The notes under the pieces are model-generated. The model was not told the DNA's origin and ran no database searches. It was given only the letters and a program-made list of their open reading frames with translations. A program made the translations under genes and the position numbers. Positions 34,714 to 45,715 of a stretch of DNA of 64,000 nt are shown here, in pieces. Numbering within the stretch: position 1 is the stretch's first letter; each line of letters opens with the position of its first letter. Origin of the DNA: Bryum argenteum (taxonomy: Eukaryota; Streptophyta; Bryopsida; Bryales; Bryaceae); assembly GCA_037043015.1 (NCBI GenBank), contig CM073327.1, positions 9,344,727-9,408,726 of the forward strand, read 5' to 3'.

Positions 34714-35760
34714 TTATGAAACGCGGCAGAGAGGAGGATGGTCAATGGAGCACCAAAGTGCGTGATCAGCTTGGCCCGTGTCGAGGCTCTTCGGAGGAGG
34801 AAGCTCGTCGCTCTGGTTGGTGTTGAGCGGGAGCAAAAATTCGCTAGATTCATCAGACAAGTAGTGCTCGGAGTCGCGGTCCATGGCCTCTTCGGAGAAA
34901 TCGAAATCCGGGTACACGCTCGTCGTGGATGTCTCGCAGCTGAGCACGTCCAGTCCATCCATCAGGAGGTAATCTCGCCACGGAATCATATCTGGAATAG
35001 GACTTTCTTTCTCATCGTCCACGCTTGGACTCTCTGCATCGCCCGTGACTAGAACCTCATTCCACTCCTCCGCTGAACCTGCAGCTTCCGCATCAGCCCT
35101 GTTGGTTTCACACGGAGACGAAGCTGGATCGTCCGAATGCGATTCAGAGGTGATGGAGGACTTGCCAGGACTCGTCTCTTCAGCATGATTGCACGCCGGT
35201 TGGTTCTGGACACGACGACCTAATTCAGTGATCGTCTTGGAGCTCGCTGCCATTGCAGTTTGTCGAAGACGAATGAGCCGCGCTGCCTTCGAAGGGACCG
35301 TCGTGGCCTCGATGGCCAGGACGAAGTTGGTGCGCGTGTTCGCCCCTCGCAACGCCCTTGCAGCTGCACCAAAACTCATATATCAGCATCCCAGATCGGT
35401 TAAACCTTGGCAATAGTCAACATCATCTACTTGTTTGGGGAAACTGGAGCGCGATCACAGCTGGGAATTCCGCAGCGTACCACTGTCGTAGGCTATGGCG
35501 CCTTCCTCAGCGGAATCGAACGTGCCAAGCCATAACCGGATCTTCTGCGTAGTGTCTTTGATTTCTGCCACCCATCGACCAGATGGACGCTGCCGCAGGC
35601 CCACGAATCGTTTCTTGCTCACGGGCTCTTGACTGCTGTCTGTGCTGCTGTCGGTTGCACAACTCACTCGCCTCGCCCTCTTCATAGTCGTCTTCGTCGT
35701 CTCATCGCCGTTACTAGCTACAGATCTAACCTTTCTCGACGCATTCGATCCCGAATGCAT
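34714..35760 (-). CDS. AP2/ERF transcription factor, copy A, two exons
   Basis: Exon 1 is 35760-35481 and exon 2 is 35363-34714, with a 117-bp intron (donor AGTG|GTACGC, acceptor GGTGCAG). This join gives about 309 residues and an uninterrupted single AP2 domain at about 50-110: [45 protein letters not shown] basic Lys/Arg-Ser N-terminus precedes it. The C-terminal two-thirds is acidic and Ser-rich (DDE, PDFDFSEEAMD), fitting an activation domain. It is an ERF-type rather than a DREB-type domain, resembling RAP2.11-like proteins. It is paralogous to 60243-61313 in the same orientation, and its upstream flank was split by the 15-kb Mutator element. Confidence 0.93.
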
Positions 35761-36421
35761 GGCTCACACACGTAGCACTGATCGCACCCAAAGCCAATCG
35801 AAACAGAGACCCTCAAAACTCAAAATGCTACCTACACAACCTGGTCGAGTGTACTAGCCCCCACAACCTTTGAAGCGCCACCCAAAGTCTACGCTCAATT
35901 GACTAATCTGTACAGCTTCATTCGTCAATAGCTGTTATGGTATGGCTAGTTTGCTCCCAACTCCAATCACACATGTAGCACTAATCGCACCTCCCGAGAA
36001 CTCAAAATGTTGCCTGGACAAGAGAATCATGTGTGAATTGTCAAAACATCTCTCCTCAATTGACAAGTCTGTGCAAACTAGCAAATGGACGGCTCTAGTA
36101 ACCGGCTAGGGGATGATGAATGGGGAAGTGGTTCCAGCACTGCAGGTGGAGGGTGTGGATGGGCAAGTTGAGGGGAGAAGCTTAGGAAGGAAGCAGAAAT
36201 GATGCAACGGGGGTGCAGAGTGCATGCAGGGGTGCAGTAAGCAACGAAGAACAAGTGAGGGTGGGGAGCGGGGCCAAAGCAACCGACAGCATGTAAGTTT
36301 GCCTGTTGAAAAGTCGACTTCCACGGGTACATGGATATCTGCAGTGGAGTTGCCCCCGCTAGCAACCAAAGAATTGAAGAATCTCTCATCTCAGCGGGCC
36401 GCGCGGGGCGGGGCGGGGCGG
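35761..36421. other. ERF copy A upstream region
   Basis: Matches the upstream region of ERF copy B (61314-62000) along most of its length, with small indels. No coding region is supported. The GC-rich GGGGCGGGG tract at 36404-36430 is where the Mutator-like element inserted. Confidence 0.75.
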
Positions 36422-36430
36422 GTGGTGGGG
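36422..36430. repeat. 9-bp target-site duplication, left copy
   Basis: GTGGTGGGG directly before the left terminus, identical to 51461-51469. A nine-base duplication is the Mutator superfamily hallmark. Confidence 0.93.
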
Positions 36431-36742
36431 GGAGAAGGCTAAATCCCCTGTAGTGGGGCAGCCCCGCGCGGTCTCCCGCGCCAGCGCGGTTGCGCGGTTT
36501 AGTTACCGCCGCCACTTTCCAGTTACCCCTCGGTAACTGGACCTGCCCGCCCGAGACACTGCGCCCGCGAAAAACGCTCGCCCCGCATGCCACGATGCGC
36601 CACCACGCCCCCATGCCATCCACATCCCCCATGCCATCCACGCGCTTATGTCACAGATTGGAGGGGCTAGGTTTAGATTCTGTGTCACAATAATTCCTAA
36701 ACCAATAAGATATTGGCGGCGCTAGGTTTAGATATATCGCGG
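36431..36742 (+). repeat. Left terminal inverted repeat of the MULE
   Basis: GC-rich terminal ~310 bp matching the inverse of 51148-51460 at roughly 85-90% by eye. Landmarks are GCGCGGTTTAGTTACCGCCG, ATGCCACGATGCGCCACCAC and CCAATAAGATATTGGCGGCG. Two TGTCAC motifs occur at about 36649 and 36683. Confidence 0.93.
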
Positions 36743-36744
36743 TA

Positions 36745-38480
36745 CGATGTTTGTGACACAATTGTGCAGAATCCGGTTTTGGGCTCAATCGACTATTTCG
36801 GAAATCAGGAATTGAGACAGAGATTCAAATGTGCTTCTCCCCATCGCCGGTTACTAAAGAAGCCATAACTAATGACGTGACCTCGATTATGCGAAATCTA
36901 AATCACACGTAATTGAATCTGAGTTTTGAGTGGTTTTGTGTGAATCCAAGATTTTGATTATATTTTCTGCCCATTGAAATGATGTGATTTGACAACTTGA
37001 TTGCAGTACTCTAATTTGACGTGGTGGGAGTAAGGATGTCACAAACGGCCTTATTTTGTACCTTAATGGCATTGGAGGTGCATTTTAAATGCTTAGACGT
37101 AGACGCAGCCCTCCGCGCGGTTAGACTCGCAGGAGTGATTCTGAACGGAAGGAGGTTCAGTTCAGTAGTTTCCTCAGGTACCAGCTCACCCATCAGCCGC
37201 ATGTTCGAACTCGCTTGGAACGACCTTGTCGCCGAGGTAACCTCCTCACCTTCTCTCCTCCACGTTTTTGTAGTGGTTCTCAATAGCAGGATTACACAAT
37301 GTTCTGTTTCGTCTTTCAAAATGTATCTTCAACTTGTTTTTGGCCGTTAGCAAGAGTGTAGGATTGTAAGCTGACCGGAAGCCGGTGGTGAGCAGGGGGT
37401 GATAGACAAAATGACGAAATTAATGGCGTTTCAACATTCCGATATTCTGCTCGAATGCGGACGGCCAAGGAGGGAGCGCGCATGGGGCGATAGACCCACG
37501 AGTATCAATTTTTTCCGCCATTAATTTCGCAGTGTGATCGCTCGTGCATTCGTCCACAACGTCGGAGGGGCGGTTTAAGGGATGGCTCTCCATAGGGTTG
37601 CAGAAATCTCTCGTTTAGGGTTTAAACTCTCGTGAGGTTCGTACATCTGCCATTTAGCCTCTCGAATAGTTGACAGAGCGTTGTTCTTACCGTATTTTTC
37701 ATCATCACATTACGTCTTTGCTATCAAGATTAGAATGTCACAGTGTGCTCCGGTAGTTTTGTACATATCTTGTAAGGAATAAGTGAGCGTGTCACGATAT
37801 TCTTAGGTACATGGTTTGTATATATGATTGAGCTGAGCGTCATGGCGGAGTTGTTAGTGAGTTCATCACCTGTTAGAGAAGTGATCAAATGTATGATACT
37901 TCATTAATCTTTGCCTTCTCGTCAGGCGATAAATAAAAATTCCAAGCTTCATGCAATCATTGTTGCGGTTCGTAGTTTGCCTTCGAATTTCTGTCCACGA
38001 CGAAGAGCATACGAGAAAGTCTTGAGTTCTTGGTTTGATTCCTCTTCCCGGATGCGCTAGGCGTTGATGCAACAAAGAAATGCATGGTGGTGACGACTCA
38101 ACAATTGACAAGCAAGGTGCCTTGCTGCTGGTCTTGAATTTTGCATCGCACACCTTATTGCACAATCCTGGCAACCATTCTTTGTGTTCATCATTTCGAT
38201 GATATTCTAACGTTTCTGAGATTAAGTTGAATTTGCATTCAACCCTTTTCACCCATTACTAGAGTTGGTATGCTCTGTTGTTGTAGGCTTCGGAAGGTGG
38301 ATGTGAAGACATTTGCAAAACTTGCGGACCGAACTCTCCAACCTGCTACTGGATCACTTAGGTAGTGGGTGACAATTATCGTTTGTGCCACTTGTATGAT
38401 TTTGTTTCAGTACCACTAATACCATCACAATGTTGTTTCATCCCCTTCTTAGTCCGTATTTCATGCTTAGCTACTGATTT
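36745..38480. other. MULE left subterminal region
   Basis: No certain gene. An open stretch at about 37045-37234 ends at a GCCGAG|GTAACC donor-like site and could be a captured exon. A minus-strand open frame at 37866-38252 has no recognisable family. Several TGTCAC/GTGACA motifs occur (about 36752, 37036, 37736, 37790, 38369). Confidence 0.4.
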
Positions 38481-38487
38481 GTGAAAA

Positions 38488-39195
38488 ATGCCCTGGCGGT
38501 CTGCACAGGAATCCCAGCGAACCGCCCCCATGGATGGGAAGCAAGAAACGGTCGACGCTCCTGTCAAAATATATGACAGAGCGTATACTGTGACATACCC
38601 GAAGGAATTGTATGAGGATTTGTGCATGGAGTTCGCACAGTACTCAAAGGCGGACCTCAAGCCCGGGAGTAGACGTCGATGTTTCTACTGCGTATACTGC
38701 GGTAGGAACAACTTCTCCAACAAGATGATGTTGAACGCGCACAGGTTTGAGAGCGGATGCCCGGTTGTGAAGTCCGCGGATGGAGAGCTCGCCACGCTCT
38801 ACCCATATCCTGACTTCAAGCAAGGGCATGGGAAAATTGTGGAGGGATTTGCCAAGCATGGCAAGTCTAAGCGTGACACAGTTGGGGCAGTTGTGCAAGA
38901 AAAGGAGGAGGTTCTCCCTGCAGTACGTACGAAGAAGAGCAAGAAAGCCGTGGTACAGGGTTTTCGGGGGCAGCACGGTGAGGGTTTGCCTATCACCCCG
39001 GCTTTGATTATTGGGCCTGCACCGATGAAGAGGACAAAGAAAAATAAAGGGAAGGAAAAATTTGCAGATATGGATGAAGCTGCTTCTGCTGAATCCGAGG
39101 AGATGGAGGAGCCAAAATCTAAGAAGAAGAGACAGACTGCGGCGGTCCCGGAAGGAGGAGGTGATGTCCACGAGCTGGGGGGGGGCGAAGACTAG
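38488..39195 (+). CDS. MULE plus-strand gene, N-terminal part: Cys/His zinc-finger-like, Lys-rich protein
   Basis: A 235-codon open frame starting at ATG 38488. A Cys/His cluster at residues 65-91 (C65, C68, C71, H85, C91; C-x2-C-x13-H-x5-C) looks like a variant zinc finger and could bind DNA. It is followed by Lys-rich and Glu-rich stretches with nuclear-localisation-like KKSKK and KKKR. The frame ends at 39195 just after a run of nine Gs. In the adjacent frame coding-like sequence continues, so a slip in the G-run probably broke the gene. It is a candidate reader of the element's repeated TGTCAC motif, by position only. Confidence 0.6.
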   Translation: MPWRSAQESQRTAPMDGKQETVDAPVKIYDRAYTVTYPKELYEDLCMEFAQYSKADLKPGSRRRCFYCVYCGRNNFSNKMMLNAHRFESGCPVVKSADGELATLYPYPDFKQGHGKIVEGFAKHGKSKRDTVGAVVQEKEEVLPAVRTKKSKKAVVQGFRGQHGEGLPITPALIIGPAPMKRTKKNKGKEKFADMDEAASAESEEMEEPKSKKKRQTAAVPEGGGDVHELGGGED

Positions 39196-42085
39196 GACTT
39201 CGATGAGGAGGTCTTTAAAGAAGCCGACGGGAAGAGGCACTGACGTGGAGGAGACCCCCTTGGTGAATCGTAAACAACCGGGTGGTACTGGGCGCAGTTT
39301 ACTGAACGTGAAGCGTGCATCAACGCCCGATTCCCTTCGTGGCACCGAAGCTGTGACATAGAGTAAGGAGGATCCTTCCTCTCCGCGTCCGAGCAAAAAA
39401 ACGAAGAGAAAACGCATTAAATTTGCTGTAGACGCAGTACTCGTAGAAGACTTGGGTGCACCTTCGCAGAGCATACCGCCCATCGCTGGTAAGCTCCAAA
39501 TATTATGTATGTTTTTGAATCCCATGTCTACACCACCCTCTAAGTTACTTGTTCCTGCAGGTGCTGTGACACTCAGAGAGGAACTCCACTCGGCAGGGCC
39601 CTCTCCGCACTCCCCTCCTGCTGCCCAGCAGTTCCATCCACCCTCCCACCACTCTCCTCCACCCTCCCGGCACGATCCTCCACCCTCTCAACACTCCCCT
39701 CCTCTTTGCAAAGACGAACCTCCACCTTCGATCAATCCCATCCACCACAAGCGAGCACCCCTCAGTCGGCGATCCAGATGAGCTAGCCAACGCGAGTGAG
39801 GTGAATGAAGAGACTCATGTTCGTGAAGAAGTCCCGTCAGCCGAGCCACGAGGATTGTCACATGAGGAAGATCTCCCACCTAGAGGCACGCGCTTTCTCT
39901 TCTCACCTTGGCGTTCCAGGAAATCCAACGTGGTAAGATACACTCCTTACTCTGCCGCCTCTCAGTGCCATATCAGACAACTAATCCGGCTCACCTGTTT
40001 CTTACAGCCTAAATCCTTGAGCTCAAGAGGACGTCAGCTGGATTTCACGGGATGCCCGCAATCATCACTGCCCCAAGAGCATGCATCGTCGGTGGCACAA
40101 GAGGCGGAACTACCCTCCATGCAAGAGGCACCACCGTTAGCCGTCGACATTTCAAAGATCTGCGGTGAAGTGGTGGAGGAGAAATTGAAATCATGCGCAC
40201 AAGAGAAGGGACAATGTGCAGTTTTGGATAATGCAGTAGGGGCGTCTGTGGAGGATGCCGTGACACAGGATGGTCGTGATTTGGAGGTTCATGGGAATAC
40301 GGCTGTGGAGGAGTCGGCGCCAGCGGGAGTCCTTCCCATTCAAGTACCAAAGATCGGCTCCGGTTGATGAATTCGGCGCCGTGTCGCGAAGATGATGAAT
40401 CACTCGGAACCGCTTTGTAGTGGGTACAACTAAGCTTAAAGCGAAAGTGCTAATGTGGAGCTTAGCGACGGCTTCTACCCCCGACATGGTGAAGTTCTGG
40501 ATTACGGGGAAGGGTGAAGCCACCCTCCCATTCGATTTCAACCCACACTGCGTGACATACTGCGAGAAGAGGCGCCGGCATATGGAACAGGCTGAAGAAC
40601 AGTGGGTCGCAGCTTGTAAGTGTAAATTTGAGGCAAAAGTAAACGAATTGCCTTCTCGTGTTCCGCCACGACAACCTCCCATGCCAGACTTGTGGTGCTT
40701 GCGAATCATCGAAGCAGACGTGGCATTGCCGTGGAAGTGGGATTACCCATCTGTCGAAGAGTTTCGACGCGCTTGGGAGGAGTCATACAACACGGATGTG
40801 TTCCGCCAGCAGCCGGAGTGCGTGTTACGTGGACATTCAAGAAGGTGGGTGATCCTCACTTACTTCATGTCTTACATAATCTGATTACATAATTGGTTCC
40901 AAATGGGTTCTTGTCCTAACATACCGGATGTTTTGTATGTGGTGTCACAGAATGACAAGAATCTGAGAGAGGAGCTTAAGTCACAGCGAGATTCCATTAC
41001 CAACGCATTGGAATCCCTCGTCTACGAAGTGTTCCGGAGAATCGTATCCCGAGCTTGATGCCGTCTGCGCATATCCGAAGTGGAACATGGACTACTCACG
41101 CTCAAGAAGATAAGACTAGGGATCGTGACACAATGCAAGCGAGAGAAAGACTCCGCCTTGGCACTCGCAAGGCCGGAGTTTCGGAGAAGAATGGCCGCCT
41201 CCTCGAGCGGATCGTGTGGGAGTGGTGTCCTCTCAGTACGGGTGTTGGTCGCAGCGTGTATCCTCAACGCCTTGCCACCCATGCCTTGGGTACATAATAG
41301 TGAGTGACGCCAATCCGGTTTGCATTGTGGCTTTGGGATGTAGTCTCATTTATACGTGGCCTTTTGTTGTCTTTGTGATAGGGGGGATTCATTAATATAT
41401 TGTGCAATGGCGTGTGTGCGATTTCGAATCCGAGACGAGTTCGGTTGCGGATCATACACACGAGAGCGAAACGATTGACCCCACCACCTCTTCTATTGGT
41501 GTTCAAAATTGATTGGTATAATAGTTACGGGCGCACCGACGTGTCACGCGTGCGGATTATGGGTTGACAACCAAAGTTATTAGTTATGAGGTAGAAAGGC
41601 GTTCCTGGTCCCCGTGGAAGGCCCTCCACGATCTTCTCGCAACGAGGAGACAAACTTGTTCGACTTCTCCCGTGACGACCGTGACACCCTGGCGTAAACC
41701 GTGCAAGCCCAAATTGATAGAATCAAGGAGGGGAACGGCTCCGACATCATACGGTCACCGATGGACTGGGTTCATCGGTGCGATTCGGGGACTCAAGATT
41801 TTGCGGCTAGATACCAACACCGTTTCAAGAGGCTTGGACCACCACATGCATTGATGATTGGCGAAAACATCATCATATCCGGTCGATGTTATGCGGGTTC
41901 GCGAAGATCGGGACCTCATGTTCACAAATGACCGCCGGACTCGGCGTGGAGCACTTGGGTGGTGAACCTCTTTACCGACGTCTCGAAATTATATCGAGGG
42001 CTCCCACCGCCATCGTGGCGATGATGAGAATTGGTGGACAACGGTAGTTCAAAACGACATCGGTAGTGTCGACAACATCCTTGAG
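39196..42085 (+). pseudogene. MULE plus-strand gene, middle exons (low-complexity linker, unknown domain), with frame breaks
   Basis: After the G-run the coding-like frame continues to GCTG|GTAAGC at about 39490, interrupted by a TAG at 39359-39361. A new exon follows CCTGCAG near 39560 and encodes a Pro/His/Ser repeat (HSPPPSRHDPPPSQHSPP) from a 21-bp tandem repeat. Further open parts are 39801-40367 (acidic) and 40420-40857 (Trp-rich, DLWCLRIIEADVALPWKWDY), ending at a donor CAAGAAG|GTGGGT. The part 41570-42085 has several stops. I recognise no family. The pieces probably form one long protein ending in the Ulp1 domain. Confidence 0.45.
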
Positions 42086-42853
42086 TTGCGATTTCGCACC
42101 CCCTTGCTCTTACATCGGCGGGGGGAGGGCGATCCGCCGTGTGTCACGATCGGTCTTGGAATCGGACGCGCAACGGTTACCATCGTGACCAAGTCACCTA
42201 GAGCCGAGGAATCGTACCTTTTTAAGTCCGATGCCCCATGCGCGACTAAATCAAGAAATACGTTGAATTTCATAGGTATGACATATTGTAATTGTTTTGC
42301 GGTGCTTTTCTATGTGACTCAGATCGAGTCTTCTGGAGCGCCCAAAACAGGGGATGTCGTCGGGTCGTGCTGCCGTTTAAGGGTGATCCTCACGAAGATG
42401 TGGGTCCTCCTCCGAATCAGGGAGGGGGGGGGCATTATCTGCACTGATGTACGCCAGGCACTACAGGATAAGTTTCCGACGCAAGAGGGAGAACCAGTCG
42501 TCACCGTGACACAGGTCTTCAGAGGGGTGCAGGATGTGCCGGCCGTGTCTACAAAGTTGGGTGACGTCAGCTTATCTCAGTGGTTGGATCCCACACAGGA
42601 GACTCCCATTAAGAACACGCCAAGTACGGTGGAACATGTGCTACGGTTGGATGAAGACTTCGATTCCTGCCGGAAGAAGTTAGAGGAGCAATTTCAAGAC
42701 GAGCAAGAGTCTGATGCACTTCCTCCTCAGGTCGCCCGAAACGACTCGTTAGTCCCGGTCGTAGTTCCCACTGCCACTGAAGATTGTTATATTGCCGATG
42801 CATCATATTTCGTGGACTACGACATTCCCAGGGTTTACAAGGAGTCAAATTGA
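42086..42853 (+). CDS. MULE plus-strand gene, segment before the Ulp1 domain
   Basis: A 255-codon open frame with no recognised domain. Its second half (about residues 120-250) is charged and coding-like (DVRQALQDKF, CRKKLEEQFQDEQESDALP). The first part spans a likely intron. It overlaps the Ulp1 frame by 62 bases in another phase, so either a frameshift or an unseen intron separates them. Confidence 0.45.
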   Translation: MRFRTPLLLHRRGEGDPPCVTIGLGIGRATVTIVTKSPRAEESYLFKSDAPCATKSRNTLNFIGMTYCNCFAVLFYVTQIESSGAPKTGDVVGSCCRLRVILTKMWVLLRIREGGGIICTDVRQALQDKFPTQEGEPVVTVTQVFRGVQDVPAVSTKLGDVSLSQWLDPTQETPIKNTPSTVEHVLRLDEDFDSCRKKLEEQFQDEQESDALPPQVARNDSLVPVVVPTATEDCYIADASYFVDYDIPRVYKESN

Positions 42854-43853
42854 TGAAGTCTTGAAGGCTGTTCCGAAGGGGACAGGTGGAAACCACCGTA
42901 CCGCGCAGACAGTTATTTTCAACCACTTCGGGAAGGAATTAATCATCACCAACAAGATGATTCGTAAGTTGAAGGATGAACGGGGGCGACTCGGAATCGA
43001 CATTGTCGACTTCGTACTGTCACGCTTGTACATGCAAGCGGAGGAGGAACGTCGGCGGAGTGTTCTTTTGGTTAGCTCGTGGGCTTGTGAGTCCTTCCAA
43101 AATGGCAAGAATGAGGAACGATTGGGACAAACCTGGCTCACTCCTCCGACTGGAGTGGGAATCGAGGAGGTTAAGGAATTAATACTTCCGTGGATATTTG
43201 AAGATCATTGGTCGGTGCTTGTATTTCGAGAGCGGCAGGTATTGCATATGGACTCCTGCAACGGAACGTTCCACCGTCCTGCAGATCGGCACAATCAGTT
43301 CTTGCGCTGGGTGTACATGGCTTGGCAGCGTCTCAGAGGAATGCCGTCGTGCTTTCGTGCCGAGGTGATCGGTGTTGGCGTGTGGCAACAAGATGACGGT
43401 TACGAATGTGGCCATCTCGCTATCCGTAACATTGTTCTGTACCTTAAGGTATGTTCATAAGTACTCAATGATTTATGGTGGTATGTTTATGTATGCTGAA
43501 TATGTAAATCAGTGTCGCCCAAATTTGACGTGGTGTTGTGTCACGTCTTTGTCCCGTTTTAACATTGTGTCACGTCTCGTCACGTGTTGTCTATACTCTG
43601 TCCGGGAGTTTAACATGTACCACCGTGCGCCTTGGGCATTTGGAGTGGGAATAGCTTGAACCCGGGTGTGCAGCTTGTGTCCCGCAAAGATCTGCGCTCC
43701 TTTGATCCGTCGATGATGAACAAACAGATCCTCCTGCTGATTCGCAATGAATTGGACTCGGTGAAGAGAGACAGACGGTTCAAGGCACCGTTTTGCATAA
43801 TGCGCTCGTCGAAAACAAAGGAAACTGATGCTGACGAGGAAGACCACGCGTGA
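42792..43853 (+). CDS. Ulp1-like C48 cysteine protease domain of the MULE
   Basis: Open to 43460, then a donor CTTAAG|GTATGT at about 43448. A last exon following an acceptor near 43672 ends at 43853. The SUMO-protease catalytic set is in order: H139 (EDHWSVLVF), D154 (LHMDSCNG), Q199/Q200 (VWQQDDG) and C206 (YECGHLAIRN). C48 proteases remove SUMO-like tags. In Kaonashi-type Mutator elements such domains are element-borne and their role in transposition or silencing escape is unclear. The domain itself looks catalytically complete even though upstream exons are damaged. Confidence 0.82.
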
Positions 43854-44104
43854 TTCTAGAGTCTCTCTCCCGCCAAGAAGAAGAATTGGATGGATTCGAT
43901 TCGTGAACCAATATACTAGTACGGATGGTCCGGCGATGTAGCTTTAGATGTTGTGTCACAACTGTGACAACTTATATATTCATTTTACATCTTTGCTTCT
44001 TCTTGAAACAAACTCAAGGTGTGTGTGGCACTCAGTTAATGAGATATTCCTCCTTGATTACATGCTTGAGATTTGAAAACTTCACATAATTAACACTTAA
44101 GACG

Positions 44105-44492
44105 GCTGTGGTGTGAATGAATATGAATACTAATGAATATGAATATGAATATGAATATTGCCGCTTCTGTGGATAATCAAGGAGTTATCCTTTTGTGGGA
44201 TGTGTCTGCGTGGTCTAGTCCCCGCGTCAAAGTTATGAGCTCACAAACTTTGGGTTGGAAATTGGTCGGTAAAATCTCGGTGTCGAACTCCACGCCTTCG
44301 TCTTACCATCATATTGCGTGGGCGCCTTCATCATTGCCTGAAGGCAAAGCTATATTACTTGTCGGTGACATCCTTAAAATCGATTGCTTCTTAGTTGGCG
44401 GGAGCGATTCACAACGGAAGGGTGTGACGTCTATAGTCTCCGACCACATGTACTCTTTACATTGTCCTGTTTTTTCGATGGAAACCACCTAA
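44105..44492 (+). pseudogene. WD40-repeat-like fragment, possibly a captured host exon
   Basis: After an ATGAAT microsatellite that gives a false Met-Asn start, the frame reads AASVDNQGVILLWDVSAWSS, a WD-repeat-like end, then about 85 residues including YHHIAWAPSSLPEGKAILLVGD, to a stop at 44492. There is no link to transposition, so this may be host sequence acquired by the MULE. The parent gene is not identified. Confidence 0.4.
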
Positions 44493-45044
44493 ATGATCTA
44501 AATGCAATTCTAGTCGCATTAAATGGTCAACGGCAGGTTCTTTGAAGGAAGAAACTTCATTGTTTTAGGAATCGACAAGGGAGGTGGGGTATTAGCATCC
44601 TGGGCGGTGCGGTGTTCAAGTGGCGGCTCGTTCAAAAACTAGCGAGGACAAGAAAGCCGCTGCGAAATTAATAAAGACGGTTCGGGCCGGAGAGTGAGGA
44701 GGCCGTCTGGAAAAATCGGAATATACACTTTATGCAGTTCTCTTGTCTCTCAGCAGAGAATTTACATCAAAGACAGCCTTATAGGGTTTGTCAACTTCGA
44801 TGGTGGACAGGTTGTGACGAGCACCACTGTCGTTACAGGATCAACCATGAATATTATCTCAAAGTAGGATAGGTTTGAATTATGACTAAATCATAAGTTA
44901 GGGATTCATCCAATTTTTTAAATGTTTAGGGGTACTTTCATCAAGAATGGCAACTATGAACTTTACCTAATAACTTGCATTAATAACATTCACCCTTGAA
45001 TGCCCAACGGGGGTCCCAAGCATAGAAAGTAGAAACAAAATGTT

Positions 45045-45490
45045 TAAAAGAAAATTCATAAATGAAAATGAAGGCAAGCTACTTAAATCTCAGCCATACA
45101 ATCTTGTAGTTAACTTATTATAGGTCATGTGGACCAAAATTTGGATCATGAGGCCTCATGGTTTCTGAGAATGGAACATATTAGTACTCAACAAACTACA
45201 AAATAACAACATTTTTACTTTAGAGTGGAAATATTACCAACAAAGCTACTACAATGAAAATACCCCCAACTAGAAAGTTAATCACCTTAATCTCAGTATG
45301 GCTCTAAAATCCAGAAACCTCATCAAAACAATTTCTTTACTCAAATAATAGCCTTGCAATGGTGAATCACATCAAATATCTACGTATGAAAAAAAGTCCT
45401 AATTAAAAACCTTACCCCAAAAAAATAAAATAAAAAATAAAATAAAAATCCTACATTAAATTTGTGAAGTCCCTCAAAACTAGAGTTTTT
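45045..45490. mobile_element. Decayed inverted family A-like MITE inside the MULE
   Basis: It follows the order of the old copy at 25140-25980 (GAAGGCAAGCT, CTCAGCC, AGAGTGGAAATA blocks). The termini are not intact. Its presence inside the MULE shows that the A family was active after or during the MULE's history. Confidence 0.6.
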
Positions 45491-45529
45491 GACTGCAAAT
45501 GGTCAAATTGCATAAAAAGTTCACATTGG

Positions 45530-45715
45530 ATTGATTAATTACCACGTAATTCATTATAACGGTATTATCTACTAATTTTGAGAAATGTGGGTTTAGGTGG
45601 AGTGGAGCTAAATGTACCCACACAATACATTTGGCTAAACTAAATCTCAATTTGACAATCTGAATATTCCCATTACAACGAATTACGTGTTAATTGTCAA
45701 TTAATTGTCTAAAAC
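45530..45715. mobile_element. Small fold-back MITE-like element in the MULE
   Basis: Imperfect inverted repeats: ACCACGTAATTCATTATAAC at the left pairs with GTTGTAATGAATT-type sequence at the right (TTACAACGAATTACGTGTTA). The middle is AT-rich and non-coding. Boundaries are approximate and the superfamily is unknown. Confidence 0.5.

Noticed and set aside
37866..38252. 128-codon minus-strand open frame in the MULE
   Set aside because: No domain, no supporting splice sites, and it lies opposite to the left gene's promoter region. Kept only as unassigned DNA.
44133..44160. Repeated Met-Asn start of the WD40-like ORF
   Set aside because: It comes from an ATGAAT microsatellite and is not a credible protein N-terminus.
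44918..44935. GTTTAGGGGT near 44925 as another piggyBac-like terminus
   Set aside because: It is not followed by TTAA and has no partner end. The nearby family A-like similarity begins about 120 bp later.
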